Positions 8,946-19,046 are shown, counted from the stretch's first letter. The stretch: DNA of 64,000 bases from Ideonella alba (GCF_018069875.1 NZ_JAGQDF010000007.1:203151-267150); one strand, 5' to 3'. Program-made: numbers and translations. The notes: a model not told the origin generated them from the letters alone.

Positions 8946-10282
8946 CCACCACCACCCTCGACCTCGGCAAGCCCGGCCTGCTGTCCGGCCGCAGCGCCTT
9001 CGACTGGCTGTTTGCCGCGCTGCTGCTGCTGGGCGCCGGTTACGCCTGGCAGCGCTATGGCGCGTCGATGGACGGCTATGAGCGCGGCATCCTGGTCGGC
9101 AGCGTGCCGGCGCTGGTGGCGCTGGGCTGGTTCTGGCGGCCGCTGCGCGGGCTCAGCCTGGCGGTGGGCGCCACGGTGCTGCTGGCGATCTCGCTGTACC
9201 TGCGCCAGACCGACGCCTTCGGCGCCGACCTGGCCGCCGCCGAGCAGGTCTTCTGGCTGAAGTACCTGCTGTCCAGCCAGAGCGCGATCCTGTGGATGAG
9301 CACGCTGTTCTTCATGGCCACGCTGTTCTACTGGATCGGCTTCTTCGCCCGGGGCGACGACAACGCCGCGCTGCGCATCGGCTCGCGCCTGACCTGGGCC
9401 GCGGTGTTCATGGCCCTGGTGGGCACCTTCGTGCGCTGGTTCGAGAGCCACCAGATCGCCCCGGACATCGGCCACATCCCGGTCAGCAACCTCTACGAGG
9501 TCTTCGTGCTGTTCGCCTGGCTGACCGCGCTGTTCTACCTGTACTACGAGGCGCACTACCAGGTGCGCACGCTGGGCGGCTTCGTGATGCTGGTGATCAG
9601 CGCCTCGGTGGCCTTCCTGCTCTGGTACACGGTGGCGCGCGAGGCGCACGAGATCCAGCCGCTGGTGCCGGCGCTGCAGAGCTGGTGGATGAAGCTGCAT
9701 GTGCCGGCCAATTTCATCGGCTACGGCACCTTCGCGCTGGCGGCCATGGTGTCGCTGGCCTATCTGCTGAAGACCGCCACGCCGCGCGCGCTGTGGACCG
9801 GCCTGGTCTGGGTGCCCGGCGGCGTGCTGCTGGCGGTGCTGGCGGGCCTGGCACTGGGCCCGGCCGAGCTGGCCCCGGCGCTGAAGAAGAGCGCCACGCT
9901 GCTGGGCGGCCTGATGGCGCTCTTCGGCCTGATGGTGGCGGTGCGCGGCACGGTCAACGCGCGCACGCCCTCGCTGGAGCTGATGGACGACGTGATGTAC
10001 AAGGCGATCGCCGTGGGCTTCGCCTTCTTCACGATCGCCACCGTGCTGGGCGCCTTCTGGGCCGCCGAGGCCTGGGGCGGCTACTGGAGCTGGGACCCGA
10101 AGGAGACCTGGGCGCTGATCGTCTGGCTGAACTACGCCGCCTGGCTGCACATGCGCCTGATGAAGGGCCTGCGCGGTCACGCCGCGGCCTGGTGGTCGCT
10201 CGGCGGCCTGGTGGTCACCACCTTCGCCTTCCTGGGTGTCAACATGTTCCTCAGCGGCCTGCACAGCTACGGCACGCTGTGA
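8942..10282 (+). CDS. ccsA: Cytochrome c biogenesis protein CcsA/ResC (haem handling, system II)
   Basis: A 446-residue polytopic membrane protein of the haem-handling family. The tryptophan-rich WWD-type motif WGGYWSWDPKETWAL is at ~378-392 and is followed by a membrane segment with His (WLHMRLMKG). It forms the cytochrome c synthetase with ResB. Automated pipelines often label this same protein CcsB, so the name should be read with care; the sequence identifies the WWD-domain subunit. The next small gene begins 45 bp downstream with its own promoter-like element. Confidence 0.94.
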   Translation: MTTTTLDLGKPGLLSGRSAFDWLFAALLLLGAGYAWQRYGASMDGYERGILVGSVPALVALGWFWRPLRGLSLAVGATVLLAISLYLRQTDAFGADLAAAEQVFWLKYLLSSQSAILWMSTLFFMATLFYWIGFFARGDDNAALRIGSRLTWAAVFMALVGTFVRWFESHQIAPDIGHIPVSNLYEVFVLFAWLTALFYLYYEAHYQVRTLGGFVMLVISASVAFLLWYTVAREAHEIQPLVPALQSWWMKLHVPANFIGYGTFALAAMVSLAYLLKTATPRALWTGLVWVPGGVLLAVLAGLALGPAELAPALKKSATLLGGLMALFGLMVAVRGTVNARTPSLELMDDVMYKAIAVGFAFFTIATVLGAFWAAEAWGGYWSWDPKETWALIVWLNYAAWLHMRLMKGLRGHAAAWWSLGGLVVTTFAFLGVNMFLSGLHSYGTL

Positions 10283-10315
10283 CGAAGGTCGCTTCTCGCC
10301 CCGGCAGGGCGTCGC

Positions 10316-10321
10316 TATAGT
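10316..10321 (+). promoter_or_regulatory. Putative -10 element (leaderless) for the 106-residue gene
   Basis: TATAGT ends 6 nt upstream of ATG 10328, and no Shine-Dalgarno sequence is present. Confidence 0.35.
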
Positions 10322-10327
10322 CGGCCC

Positions 10328-10648
10328 ATGCCCTACGTCATCCGCGACGACCACGGCCGCCTGGCCAGCCTGCACCGGGACGCGCCCACCGAGGGCGCCG
10401 AACTCCTGCCCGACGACCACCCCGAGGTGCAGGCCTTCGTCGGCGCCGGCGGCGATTTCCAGCGCCTGGACGCCGATTTCGTGCGCGTGCTGGAAGACGT
10501 GATCGACGCCCTGATCGCCCGCCACGTGATCACCATCACCGACCTGCCGCCCGAGGCGCAGACCAAGCTGTTCTCGCGCAAGTCCTACCGCGAGCGCCGC
10601 GGCACGCAGGCCCTGACGCTGTTCGGCGACGGCGATTTCCCGGCCTGA
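10328..10648 (+). CDS. Conserved small protein of unknown function
   Basis: A 106-residue acidic soluble protein without signal peptide or membrane segment. It has a hydrophobic helix (FVRVLEDVIDALIARHVITITDL) followed by a basic patch (FSRKSYRERRG) and a short hydrophobic end. Proteins of this look occur in many proteobacteria and are sometimes mislabelled as tryptophan-synthase-beta-like; nothing here supports an enzyme. It lies alone between ccsA and the convergent GGDEF/EAL gene. The function is unknown; coding potential is judged from codon bias and the promoter-like element in front. Confidence 0.7.
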   Translation: MPYVIRDDHGRLASLHRDAPTEGAELLPDDHPEVQAFVGAGGDFQRLDADFVRVLEDVIDALIARHVITITDLPPEAQTKLFSRKSYRERRGTQALTLFGDGDFPA

Positions 10649-10654
10649 GCGGCC

Positions 10655-13198
10655 TCAGGCCAGCGCCGGCGCGTACAGCAGGCGGGGCACCTCGGCCGCC
10701 GTCACCGGCCGCGACAGCAGATAACCCTGCGCCTCATCGGCGCCCAGCTGACGCAACTGCTCGAGTTGAGCCGCGGTTTCCACCCCCTCGGCGATCACGC
10801 GCTTGCCCAGCGCGTGGCCCAGCGTGACGACAGCGCGCACGATCTCGATGCTCTCGGGCTGCTGCTCCATGCGCATCACGAAGGAGCGGTCGATCTTCAG
10901 GCTGTCGATGGGCAGCGTGCCCAGGTAGCTCAGGGACGAGTAGCCGGTGCCGAAGTCGTCGATCGACAGGCGCACGCCCAGCTCGCGCAGGCGGCGGACC
11001 GTCTCCAGCGCCAGGTCCAGGCGCTCCATCAGCACGGTTTCGGTGATCTCCAGCGTGAGCCGGGCCGGCGGCAGCCCATGCCGCTGGAGGGCATCGCGCA
11101 CGGTGTCGACGATGTCGCTGCGCACCAGGTCGCGTCCCGAGAGGTTCAGGTGCATCGACGCCTGCGCCAGGTGCGGCGCCAGCCGGTGCCACTGGGCCAT
11201 CTGCGCCACCGCCTGGCCGATCAGCCAGGTGGTCAGCGTCTCGATGTGGCCTGACTCCTCGGCCAGCGCGATGAACTCGGCCGGGCTGACCGCGCCACGC
11301 ACCGGGTGGTGCCAGCGCGCCAGCGCCTCGAAGCCCGTGAGGCGACCGCCCTCGATCTCGTAGAGGGGCTGGTAGACCAGCGACAGCTGCTGCTCGGCCA
11401 GTGCGCGGCGCAGGTCGGCCTCCAGGGCCAGCCGGTAGGCGATGCGCTCGTGCATCGTCCGGTCAAAGATCGCCACCCGGCCGCGGCCGCCGGCCTTGGC
11501 CTCGTACATCGCCACGTCGGCGTCGCGCAGCAACTCGTCGACGGTGCGGTAGCCCAGGTCGCTGAAGGTGATGCCCAGACTGGCGCCCGGAACCAGCTCG
11601 GTGCCGCACACCGGCATCGGCTGCATCAGCTCGGCCAGCATGCGCCGCGCCAGACGCAGTCCGTCCGCGCTGTCCTGCAGGCCCAGCAGCATCACCGCGA
11701 ATTCGTCGCCGCCCAGGCGCGCCACCAGGTCGCTGGGCCGCACGCAGGACTGCAGGCGTCTGGCCACTTCGCGCAGCATCAGGTTGCCGGCCTCGTGGCC
11801 CAGGCTGTCGTTGACGATCTTGAAGCGGTCCAGGTCCAGGAACATCACCGCGAAGTAGACCTGCGGGTCGACCAGGCTGCGCTCCACGGCGCCCTCGAGC
11901 TGTTCGTGAAAGCGCGCGCGGTTGGCCAGGCCGGTGAGGTTGTCGTGGTAGGCGATGTGCTGCAGCCGTGCCTCGGCGGCGCGCCGCGCGCTGACATCGT
12001 GCAGCTGGTAGATCAGCGCGTTGCCCTCGCCGCCGGGGTCGGCGAAGCGGCCGCAATGCATCATCACCCAGGTGTCGCCACCCGTCGGCGTGCGGCAGCG
12101 CAGCTCCAGCGCGAAATCGTTGCGTGCATGGGCCTTCATCTCCAGGGTCTTGCGCTCGAAGACCGCGTGGTCGGCGGGGTGCAGCAGGTCGAGCATCGTG
12201 CGGCCAGGCAGGGTGCCCTCCGGCGCCTGCACCAGCGTCGCCAGGGCCTGGTTGACGCGCAGCAGGCGCCCCTGTGCATCGGCGATGGCCATGCCCACTG
12301 CGGCATGGGTGAAGGCGGCGCTGAAGCGCTGCTGGTTCAGCTCGGCCTCGCGGCGCGCCTCGTCGATGCACTGCTCCTGGCGGGCATGCTCGGCCTCCTG
12401 ATGGGCCAGCGTGACGCGCACCAGTGCCAGCACGCCCAGCACCGCCACACCCAGCAGAGCCATCAGGCCGGCACCGTGCTGACGTGCCAGCAGCCAGGCC
12501 ATCGCCGCCAGCAGCGCCGAGCCGATGTAGACCCCGCCGACCCAGGCCGTGCCGTTGAGCCAGCTCCTGGGCGCGGGCCACTGTTGGCGCTTGAGCGTCA
12601 TCATGGCCATCAGCGGCAGCGTGGTGCCGACGTAGGTCACGAGCGAGGCCAGCAGCAGCGCCAGCACCTCGGCCACCGCCGGCGGCAGGTTCGAGACCAC
12701 CAGCAGGGCCGCCAGGCCCGCATGGGCAGCGCCGGCCAGTGACCAGCTGGCCATCGCCGCGGCCGGGCTGGCGACACGGCTGGAGAGCCGGCGCGAGGTC
12801 CGCATCGTGCCCACTAGGCCCTCGGCGCCGGCACCCAGCACCGCGGCGGCCGGGCCGTACATCACCAGCAGCGTGAAATTGAAGGCGTCAGCAATGCTGA
12901 ACGAGAAGCTGGTTCGCGGCAGTTGCAGCGAGAGCAGCGCGGCCGTGACCACCAGGGCCAGTGCGCCCACCACCTGCATCTGCCGCTCGGCCGGCCAACC
13001 CAGGAAGGCGTCCAGCGCGATGCCCAGCGCCAGCGCGCCGGACAGTGCAATCGCCCACCACAGCCGGGTGGAAGCCGGGCTGTAGTCGGGCAGGTGCTGC
13101 GCGTGGAACCGCGCCAGCCAGCCGCCGGGGTCGGCCGGCGGGCGTGGGGCGGGGGAGGAGGTGGTCATGGCGGCGGGCCCGGGATGTCCTTCCAACAT
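10655..13198 (-). CDS. Membrane-anchored PAS-GGDEF-EAL c-di-GMP signalling protein
   Basis: An ~847-residue protein with about eight N-terminal membrane helices (residues ~45-265, MASE-like sensor), a PAS domain (~285-405), a GGDEF domain with intact RLGGDEF near residue 492, and an EAL domain with GFEAL near 620 plus IDDFGTGYSS. Both catalytic signatures are kept, so it could make and break cyclic di-GMP. The first ATG (13198) and an in-frame ATG at 13168 are both possible starts; neither has an ideal ribosome site. It lies 54 bp behind the subtilase gene on the same strand and may be co-transcribed with it. Confidence 0.93.
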   Translation of the reverse strand: MLEGHPGPAAMTTSSPAPRPPADPGGWLARFHAQHLPDYSPASTRLWWAIALSGALALGIALDAFLGWPAERQMQVVGALALVVTAALLSLQLPRTSFSFSIADAFNFTLLVMYGPAAAVLGAGAEGLVGTMRTSRRLSSRVASPAAAMASWSLAGAAHAGLAALLVVSNLPPAVAEVLALLLASLVTYVGTTLPLMAMMTLKRQQWPAPRSWLNGTAWVGGVYIGSALLAAMAWLLARQHGAGLMALLGVAVLGVLALVRVTLAHQEAEHARQEQCIDEARREAELNQQRFSAAFTHAAVGMAIADAQGRLLRVNQALATLVQAPEGTLPGRTMLDLLHPADHAVFERKTLEMKAHARNDFALELRCRTPTGGDTWVMMHCGRFADPGGEGNALIYQLHDVSARRAAEARLQHIAYHDNLTGLANRARFHEQLEGAVERSLVDPQVYFAVMFLDLDRFKIVNDSLGHEAGNLMLREVARRLQSCVRPSDLVARLGGDEFAVMLLGLQDSADGLRLARRMLAELMQPMPVCGTELVPGASLGITFSDLGYRTVDELLRDADVAMYEAKAGGRGRVAIFDRTMHERIAYRLALEADLRRALAEQQLSLVYQPLYEIEGGRLTGFEALARWHHPVRGAVSPAEFIALAEESGHIETLTTWLIGQAVAQMAQWHRLAPHLAQASMHLNLSGRDLVRSDIVDTVRDALQRHGLPPARLTLEITETVLMERLDLALETVRRLRELGVRLSIDDFGTGYSSLSYLGTLPIDSLKIDRSFVMRMEQQPESIEIVRAVVTLGHALGKRVIAEGVETAAQLEQLRQLGADEAQGYLLSRPVTAAEVPRLLYAPALA

Positions 13199-13252
13199 CG
13201 GCCAGGTCGGGCGCCAACTTGAACCCGGCCGGACGCCGGGCGGCGCCGGGGT

Positions 13253-15571
13253 TCAATCGCCGGCCCAGCTCCGGTCCTGGCCGCCAGCCACGTCGCCGAC
13301 CGACTCGGACAGCAGGAAGCCCTCGCTCAGCAGGAAACCCTCGCTGAGCAGAAAGCCTTCGGACAGCAGGAAGCCTTCGCTGAGCAGAAAGCCCTCGCTC
13401 AGCAGGAAGCCTTCGCTGAGCAGGAAACCCTCGGACAGCAGGAAGCCTTCGCTGAGCAGGAAGCCTTCGGACAACAGGAAGCCCTGGCTGAGCAGGAAAC
13501 CCTCGCCGCGCAGGCCCAGGCTGTCAAAGCCAAAGCCCCGGCGCAGTCTCAGGCCCTGGCCGCTGGCCGCCAGCGCAGAGAGGCGGGCCACCGGCGTCAG
13601 CAGCGCCGCGGTGCCGTCTGCGGCAGACGGGGCCAGCGCATCGAGCAGACGCACGCCCGCGCTCAGCAAGCCTTGTGCACCGGCATTGCGCTCGACGATG
13701 GCGCGCGGCACGGTCAGCGGCGGCACGCCGTCCTTGAGTGACATGGGTTGCCAGCTCACATCGCGCCGCAGCACCCATTGCCGCGCCCAGGTCAGCCGGC
13801 CATCAAAAATCGGCTGCCAGCGCGCGATGGCCTCGGCGCCGGTGGCCAGATGGGTGCCGCCGACGGTGAGGATCTGGCTCCAGGGACGTGCCACGCCGTC
13901 CAGGACGGTCAACGGCATCGGCATCGTGCGGCCCACGGCCAGCAGGCTGGCACCGGGCAGCAGCTGACCGGCGTCGGCGGCAGCGCTGATGTCGGTGCGC
14001 AGGGCGGTTGCCAGCCGTACCGCGCCGGCCACGTTGATCTGGCCGGCCCCCTGCTGCAGCAGGTTGCCCTGCGCCAAGGGGGTGGCGGTGTATTGCAGGA
14101 TGGCCTTGACCAGCGGCGGCGTCAGGCCGGGGTTGGCCTGCAGCACCACCGCTGCCGCACCGGCCACCACCGGCGCGGCCAGCGAGGTGCCCGAGAGCGA
14201 CATCAGCGCCTGCCCCTTGGCCTGGGAGGCGCCGCTGACCTGCGTCAGCTCGGGGTGGCTGCGCGCCAGCAGGTTCCAGCGGCCGTCGCGGTCGGCGCCC
14301 AGCGCGCCCAGGATGCGGTTGCCCGGCGCCACCAGGTCGGGTTTGGGCAGGTGGTCGCTCCAGCGCCGGCCGCTGGCGTACAGCACACTGCCCCGGGTGG
14401 GGCCGCGAGAGCTGAATCCGGTGACCGCGTCGTCGCTTCGCGGTCCGGTGCCAAAGGGGTTGGACGCGCCGACGGTGATCACCGACGGGTCGCTGCCCGG
14501 CGACGAGATCGCGCCGAAGACCTCCTGCCCCGAGTTGTTGCGACCCGCATTGCCCGCCGAGGCCACCACCACCAGACCGGCCGCCGACGCGCTGCGCGCC
14601 GCCCGCGCCAGCGGGTCATTGAGAAAGCTGTCGGCCGACGAGCCGCCCAGGCTCAGGTTGACCACCCGGATGCCGGCCAGCCGGGCGTTCTGCAGCACCC
14701 AGTCCATGCCCAGCAGCACGTCGGCCAGGTTGCCGTTGCCCTGCGCATCCAGGACGCGCACATCGACCAGCGTGGCGCCGGTGGCCACGCCGCTGGCATC
14801 GGGCGACTGGTAGCGGCCCTGGCCAGCCGCCGCGGCGGCGACGATCGTGCCGTGGCCGTAGGGATCGGGGTCCGGGGCCACCGGCGCCAGCTTGGCGAAC
14901 AGCTGGCGGTACTTGGTGCCGTCGATGCCGGCGCGCGACACCGCCGAGTAGTCGAGGCCGGCGCTCCAGCCTTCGCCCAGCAGCCGCCGAGAGGTGGCGA
15001 CGATATCGACCGCCAGCTTGACCCGCGAGCCGCCGGCGCCGTCGCTGAAGTGGCGGTGGCGGAAGTCGATGCCCGAGTCGAGCACCGCGATGCCGACACC
15101 GCGTCCGTCATAGCCGGTGCCGTTGGGCAGGGCGGCCAGGGCCGCGCCGTCACCGGCGGCGGTCTCCAGCAGGCTGGCCTGGCGCGACACGGCACGGTTG
15201 GGCACGATGCTCACCACGTCGGACCGCGCAGCCAGACGCGACAGGGCCGCGGCCGGCACCATGGCCGCCAGTGCGCGGGTGGACAGGAAATTGTGGTGGA
15301 CCGAGCCGCCGCGCGCCAGCACCTCGGCACGCAGGGCGGCCAGGCTGCTGTCGGTGCTGCTCGCCACGATCAGGACCTTGACCAGCGGGCCATTGGATTT
15401 CGCCTGGGCCCAGGTGACGGCCGGCAGGCCCGACGCGCGGCCAGCGGCGTAGGGCTGCAGCTCGGCGGCCAGCTTGGTGGTTTGGGCGGCAGCTGGCGCA
15501 GCCAGCAGACAGGCCAGCAGGGTGGCGGCGCACAGGCGGCGGAACAGGGCGGTCAGGATCAAGGCAGGCAC
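13253..15571 (-). CDS. Secreted subtilisin-like serine peptidase (S8) with hexapeptide-repeat tail
   Basis: About 772 residues. The catalytic triad is visible: Asp in AVLDSGID (~163), His in YGHGT (~240) and Ser in LSGTSLAAP (~462). An N-terminal propeptide region precedes it. The frame is open to 15811, but the signal peptide ([20 protein letters not shown]) points to GTG 15571 or TTG 15562, the latter with GGAG at proper spacing. After the peptidase domain comes a ~220-residue segment and then eleven tandem GFLLS[EQ] hexapeptides encoded by an 18-bp repeat (13308-13505), ending in a short acidic tail. The tail is not part of any S8 architecture known to me and could be an adhesive or anchoring stalk. 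Confidence 0.9.
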   Translation of the reverse strand: MPALILTALFRRLCAATLLACLLAAPAAAQTTKLAAELQPYAAGRASGLPAVTWAQAKSNGPLVKVLIVASSTDSSLAALRAEVLARGGSVHHNFLSTRALAAMVPAAALSRLAARSDVVSIVPNRAVSRQASLLETAAGDGAALAALPNGTGYDGRGVGIAVLDSGIDFRHRHFSDGAGGSRVKLAVDIVATSRRLLGEGWSAGLDYSAVSRAGIDGTKYRQLFAKLAPVAPDPDPYGHGTIVAAAAAGQGRYQSPDASGVATGATLVDVRVLDAQGNGNLADVLLGMDWVLQNARLAGIRVVNLSLGGSSADSFLNDPLARAARSASAAGLVVVASAGNAGRNNSGQEVFGAISSPGSDPSVITVGASNPFGTGPRSDDAVTGFSSRGPTRGSVLYASGRRWSDHLPKPDLVAPGNRILGALGADRDGRWNLLARSHPELTQVSGASQAKGQALMSLSGTSLAAPVVAGAAAVVLQANPGLTPPLVKAILQYTATPLAQGNLLQQGAGQINVAGAVRLATALRTDISAAADAGQLLPGASLLAVGRTMPMPLTVLDGVARPWSQILTVGGTHLATGAEAIARWQPIFDGRLTWARQWVLRRDVSWQPMSLKDGVPPLTVPRAIVERNAGAQGLLSAGVRLLDALAPSAADGTAALLTPVARLSALAASGQGLRLRRGFGFDSLGLRGEGFLLSQGFLLSEGFLLSEGFLLSEGFLLSEGFLLSEGFLLSEGFLLSEGFLLSEGFLLSEGFLLSESVGDVAGGQDRSWAGD
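13308..13505. repeat. Eleven tandem 18-bp repeats coding GFLLSE
   Basis: Eleven contiguous 18-bp units fill exactly 198 bp and stay in frame with the subtilase. Units differ mainly at third positions and at the GAG/TCC-type codons (plus-strand core GAGCAGGAAGCCTTCGCT), so the peptide is conserved more tightly than the DNA. Confidence 0.97.
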
Positions 15572-15834
15572 TCCATCAAGGCGGACCGGGTTCCCCGGTT
15601 CGTCGTACGGGGTGTCGGCCGGCCCGGCCAGGGGTTGAGCCTGGGCGGCATCGGGTCCGCCGCCCCCGTGACGACCGTCACGACAATCGGGGCTGTGCCG
15701 GCCCCAGGGAAGCCCTGGCGGGCCGCGGTCGTACACCGCTGAGCCCCTGCGCCCGACCGGACCTCCGGCTTGCGCGTAAGGTCTGGCCTGCGTTGCACGA
15801 CTCAGGTTCATCCTCCACGACCTTCAGGCCGACC
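15572..15834. other. Divergent intergenic region between the subtilase and msrP
   Basis: This 263-bp region must hold the promoters of both divergent genes. I see no convincing -35/-10 pair, operator or hairpin. An upstream extension of the subtilase frame covers part of it but looks non-coding. Confidence 0.4.
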
Positions 15835-16809
15835 ATGCCCCTACTGCCCCGCCCCGGCTTCGACCAGCCCCGCCCCTCCGAGATCACCCCGCGCGAGACC
15901 TGGCTGCGCCGACGCGACTGGCTGGCCGCCGCCGCGCTGGCCGGTGCCGGCGTGCACGGCGCCCAGGCCCAGACCCGCGGCCCGGGCCGCCTGGCGCCGC
16001 TGCCGGGCGCGCGCTCCAACCTGGCCGGCGCCATGCTGATGGAGCAGGCCACCGCCTACGCCGACGTCACCAGCTACAACAACTTCTACGAGTTCGGCAC
16101 CGACAAGTCCGACCCCGCCCGCACCGCCGGCTCGCTCAAGCCCCGCCCCTGGACGGTGATGGTCGATGGCGAGGTGCGCCAGCCCCGGCGCTTCGACCTG
16201 GACGAGCTGCTCAAGCTCGCGCCGATGGAGGAGCGTGTCTACCGCCTGCGCTGCGTCGAGGGCTGGTCGATGGTCATCCCCTGGGTGGGCTGGTCGCTGG
16301 CCGAGCTGCTGAAGAAGGTCGAGCCCACCGGCAACGCCAAGTTCGTCGAGTTCACCACGCTGGCCGACCGCGCCCAGATGCCGGGCCTGCGCTCGGGCGT
16401 GCTGGACTGGCCCTACCGCGAGGGCCTGCGCCTGGATGAGGCCATGCACCCGCTGACGCTGCTGGCCTTCGGCCTGTATGGCGAGGTGCTGCCCAACCAG
16501 AATGGCGCGCCGCTGCGCCTGGTCGTGCCCTGGAAGTACGGCTTCAAGAGCGCCAAGTCCATCGTGCGCATCCGGCTGGTCGAGAAGCAGCCGCTGAGCA
16601 GCTGGGAGCAGGCGGCGCCGCAGGAATACGGCTTCTACAGCAACGTCAACCCGCAGGTTGACCACCCGCGCTGGAGCCAGGCCAGCGAGCGCCGCATCGG
16701 CGAGGCCCAGGGCCTGTTCGCCAAGAAGCGCCCGACGCTGATGTTCAACGGCTACGAGGCCCAGGTGGGCCAGCTCTACGCCGGCCTGGACCTGCGCAAG
16801 CACTACTGA
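15835..16809 (+). CDS. msrP: Protein-methionine-sulfoxide reductase catalytic subunit MsrP
   Basis: A 324-residue periplasmic molybdenum enzyme (formerly YedY) that repairs oxidised methionines in exported proteins. The N-terminus carries a twin-arginine type signal ([15 protein letters not shown]...AQAQ). The molybdopterin-coordinating Cys is at residue 140 in [16 protein letters not shown] 15835 gives the family start MPLLPRPGF; an upstream in-frame ATG at 15793 adds residues unlike the family. The stop overlaps the msrQ start (TGATG), so the two subunits are coupled. Confidence 0.96.
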   Translation: MPLLPRPGFDQPRPSEITPRETWLRRRDWLAAAALAGAGVHGAQAQTRGPGRLAPLPGARSNLAGAMLMEQATAYADVTSYNNFYEFGTDKSDPARTAGSLKPRPWTVMVDGEVRQPRRFDLDELLKLAPMEERVYRLRCVEGWSMVIPWVGWSLAELLKKVEPTGNAKFVEFTTLADRAQMPGLRSGVLDWPYREGLRLDEAMHPLTLLAFGLYGEVLPNQNGAPLRLVVPWKYGFKSAKSIVRIRLVEKQPLSSWEQAAPQEYGFYSNVNPQVDHPRWSQASERRIGEAQGLFAKKRPTLMFNGYEAQVGQLYAGLDLRKHY

Positions 16810-17396
16810 TGAACCGCTGGCTGCTTCACCCACTGGCCAAGCCGGTGGTCTGGCTGCTGCTCGGCCTGCCGGCGGCCTCGCTGGTCTGGGCCGCGCTGTA
16901 CGGCGGCCTGGGCCCCAACCCCGCCGAGGCGCTGATCCGCAGCCTGGGCGACTGGACGCTGCGCGGCCTGTGCCTGACGCTGGCGATCACGCCGCTGCGC
17001 CAGCTGACCGGCTGGAGCGGCCTGGCGCGCTTTCGGCGCAATGTGGGCGTGGCCACCTTCGTCTATGCCACGCTGCACTGGTCGGCCTACGCCTGGCTGG
17101 ACATGGAATGGGCACTCGACGCACTGCTCAAGGACATCGGCAAGCGCCCCTTCATCCTGGTGGGCACCGCCGCCTGGCTGGCCCTGCTGCCGCTGGCCGC
17201 CACCTCGTTCAACGCCGCGGTGCGCTGGATGGGTGGCCGGGCCTGGCGCGACCTGCACAAGCTGACCTATGTGATCGGCCCGGTGGCGCTGCTGCATTTC
17301 TGGTGGATGCGCGCGGGCAAGAACAACCTGCTGGAGCCGGCGATCTATGCGCTGGTGATCGGTGGGCTGCTGGCGGCGCGGCGCTGGCGCGCCTGA
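16809..17396 (+). CDS. msrQ: Haem-binding membrane subunit MsrQ
   Basis: A 195-residue integral membrane protein (formerly YedZ) with about six helices. It carries b-type haem and passes electrons from the quinone pool or a flavin to MsrP. His residues for haem are visible in the helices FVYATLHWSAY, RDLHKLTYVIG and ALLHFWWM. It overlaps msrP by one base at ATG 16809 and is convergent with the MgtC-family gene. Confidence 0.95.
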   Translation: MNRWLLHPLAKPVVWLLLGLPAASLVWAALYGGLGPNPAEALIRSLGDWTLRGLCLTLAITPLRQLTGWSGLARFRRNVGVATFVYATLHWSAYAWLDMEWALDALLKDIGKRPFILVGTAAWLALLPLAATSFNAAVRWMGGRAWRDLHKLTYVIGPVALLHFWWMRAGKNNLLEPAIYALVIGGLLAARRWRA

Positions 17397-17420
17397 GCGG
17401 CGCAGCGCCGGCGGGGCCGT

Positions 17421-18179
17421 TCAGTTCCTGGCGTGGGCCAGGCTGAACTTCACCACGTCGCTCCAACCCTGCAGCGCCGCCGCCAGGCGGTCCAGCGGCG
17501 TGGCCTGGCGGCGGTCCTGCACCACCGCGACGAACTTCCAGGTGGACTGGCCGTCGTCGTGGCAGATCGCCAGCGAGCCGGTGGCCAGCATGAAGCCCTG
17601 CTGGCGCAGGAAGCGGTCGATCGTCGCGGCGTCGCTGGACACGCCCGGGCGCAGGCGCAGCTCGATGCCCACCGCCTGGTGCGAGGGCAGCCAAGCCTCA
17701 ATGCGGCTGCCCCACATCATCGCCGAGGCCGACAGTGCGGCCAGCAGGATGGCGGCGCCATAGAAACCCACGCCGATCAGCACGCCGATCGCCGAGGCCG
17801 ACCAGATCGATGCGGCGGTGGTCAGGCCGCTGATGTTCAGCCCGTCCTTCATGATCACGCCGGCGCCCAGGAAACCGATGCCGGTGACGATGCCCTGGAT
17901 CACCCGCGTCGGGTCGTGCGCCAGCGCGGCGGTGAAGCTGGCCTGGCCGCCGTACCACAGCGCCGGGTAGCCGGCGAACACCGTCAGCGCGGTCGAGGCC
18001 ATGCACACCAGGCCGTAGGTGCGCATGCCCGCGGCGCGGCCGCGGTAGGCGCGCTCATAGCCCACCAGCGAACCCAGCAGCAGCGCACCGGCCAGGTTCA
18101 GGAAGATCAGCAGGTTCACCGCCAGCGCATCGCCGCTCCAGTAGGCGGCGAGCTGACGGACAAAGGCGTCCGAACTCAT
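17421..18179 (-). CDS. MgtC/SapB family membrane protein
   Basis: A 252-residue protein with five predicted membrane helices in the first ~150 residues, including the family motifs LVGYERAYRGRAAGMRTY and GIGFLGAGVIMKDG, and an ACT-like cytoplasmic C-terminal domain (~160-252). MgtC proteins modulate F-type ATPase and Mg or phosphate homeostasis and are not Mg transporters themselves; many environmental homologues have untested roles. It is alone between msrQ (convergent) and the Crp/Fnr gene, and the sequence shows no Mg-responsive leader. Confidence 0.88.
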   Translation of the reverse strand: MSSDAFVRQLAAYWSGDALAVNLLIFLNLAGALLLGSLVGYERAYRGRAAGMRTYGLVCMASTALTVFAGYPALWYGGQASFTAALAHDPTRVIQGIVTGIGFLGAGVIMKDGLNISGLTTAASIWSASAIGVLIGVGFYGAAILLAALSASAMMWGSRIEAWLPSHQAVGIELRLRPGVSSDAATIDRFLRQQGFMLATGSLAICHDDGQSTWKFVAVVQDRRQATPLDRLAAALQGWSDVVKFSLAHARN

Positions 18180-18240
18180 CGCGCGAGCATCCCTCGCGCC
18201 TGCGCACGGCCAAGCGCCGATAAGCGCGGCGAAGCCCGCC

Positions 18241-18960
18241 CTACTCGTCGCGGTGGCGGTAGCTGCGCAGGCCCTGCAGGTCCAGCACCCGCACGCCGCC
18301 GTACTCGATGCGGATCAGCTGGCGCTGCTGCAGCGTGCGCAGCGCCTCGTTCACGCGCTGGCGCGACAGGCCGACCAGGTAGCCCAGCTCCTGCTGGGTG
18401 ATGCGCAGCAACTGGCCCACGCCCGGGTAAAGCACCGGGTGAAACAACGAGGCCAGGTTGCGCGCCACACGGGTGTCGGGGTCACCCTGGCGGTCGGTTT
18501 CGCGGGCGGCGATGAACTGGCCCAGGCGCTCGTTGAGCTGGTTCAGCACGAAGCGGTTGAAGGGGATGCTGCGGTCCAGCAGCTCATGGAAGCTGTCCAC
18601 CGGCAGGCCCGCCACGGCGCTGCGCCGCAGCACCTCGATGTTGTAGCGGTAGGGCTCGCGCTTGAGCAGCGTGCCCTCGCCGAACCAGGCGCCGGGCGGC
18701 ACGCCGGTGAAGGTGATCGCCGGGCCCTGGCTGGGATCGTTGCTCATCTTCAGCAGGCCATCGACCACGCCGAACCAGTAGGTGGCGGGGCGGCCGATGC
18801 GACAGATCAGGTCGCCGGGCTCGGCCTCGGCAATGACGATGGCGGCCCGCGCGCGGCGCTGGTCTTCGGCATCCAGCACCCGCAGCCAGGGCACGTTGGC
18901 CAGCTCGGCCTCGGTCAGTGCGCGGGCGCGTTCGCGCAAGGCATGGGAACGTTGACTCAC
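18241..18960 (-). CDS. Crp/Fnr family transcriptional regulator
   Basis: A 239-residue regulator: cyclic-nucleotide-binding-like beta roll (~30-145), dimerisation helix, and a C-terminal winged helix-turn-helix (LRITQQELGYLVGLSRQRVNEALRTL). It lacks the N-terminal cysteine cluster of Fnr, so it is not an Fe-S oxygen sensor of that kind; cAMP or another effector is possible. GTG 18960 is the start, with AAGGAG eight nt upstream. The frame remains open to 19638 but that part is the shadow of the CoA ligase. It is divergent from the CoA ligase-liv operon and probably controls it through the palindromes at 19047-19073. Confidence 0.92.
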   Translation of the reverse strand: MSQRSHALRERARALTEAELANVPWLRVLDAEDQRRARAAIVIAEAEPGDLICRIGRPATYWFGVVDGLLKMSNDPSQGPAITFTGVPPGAWFGEGTLLKREPYRYNIEVLRRSAVAGLPVDSFHELLDRSIPFNRFVLNQLNERLGQFIAARETDRQGDPDTRVARNLASLFHPVLYPGVGQLLRITQQELGYLVGLSRQRVNEALRTLQQRQLIRIEYGGVRVLDLQGLRSYRHRDE

Positions 18961-19046
18961 CGCAAGGCTCCTTCTCCGGCAATCGGCGACACCGGTGCTG
19001 GCCCCGCACGGACCCGGGAAAGTCCGCTCAGGGCTCACCCGTAGAT

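Noticed and set aside
13161..13967. Plus-strand frame reading repeated KPSLSR units
   Set aside because: It is the antisense of the subtilase repeat. The minus-strand frame has a complete catalytic triad and signal peptide and continues in frame through the repeat.
17398..17410. CGGCGC-A-GCGCCG between msrQ and the MgtC-family gene
   Set aside because: The one-base loop cannot form as drawn and there is no T tract; not called as a terminator.
18217..18224. GCCGATAA resembling a FliA -10
   Set aside because: No TAAA-like element 15 nt upstream and no motility or chemotaxis gene follows.
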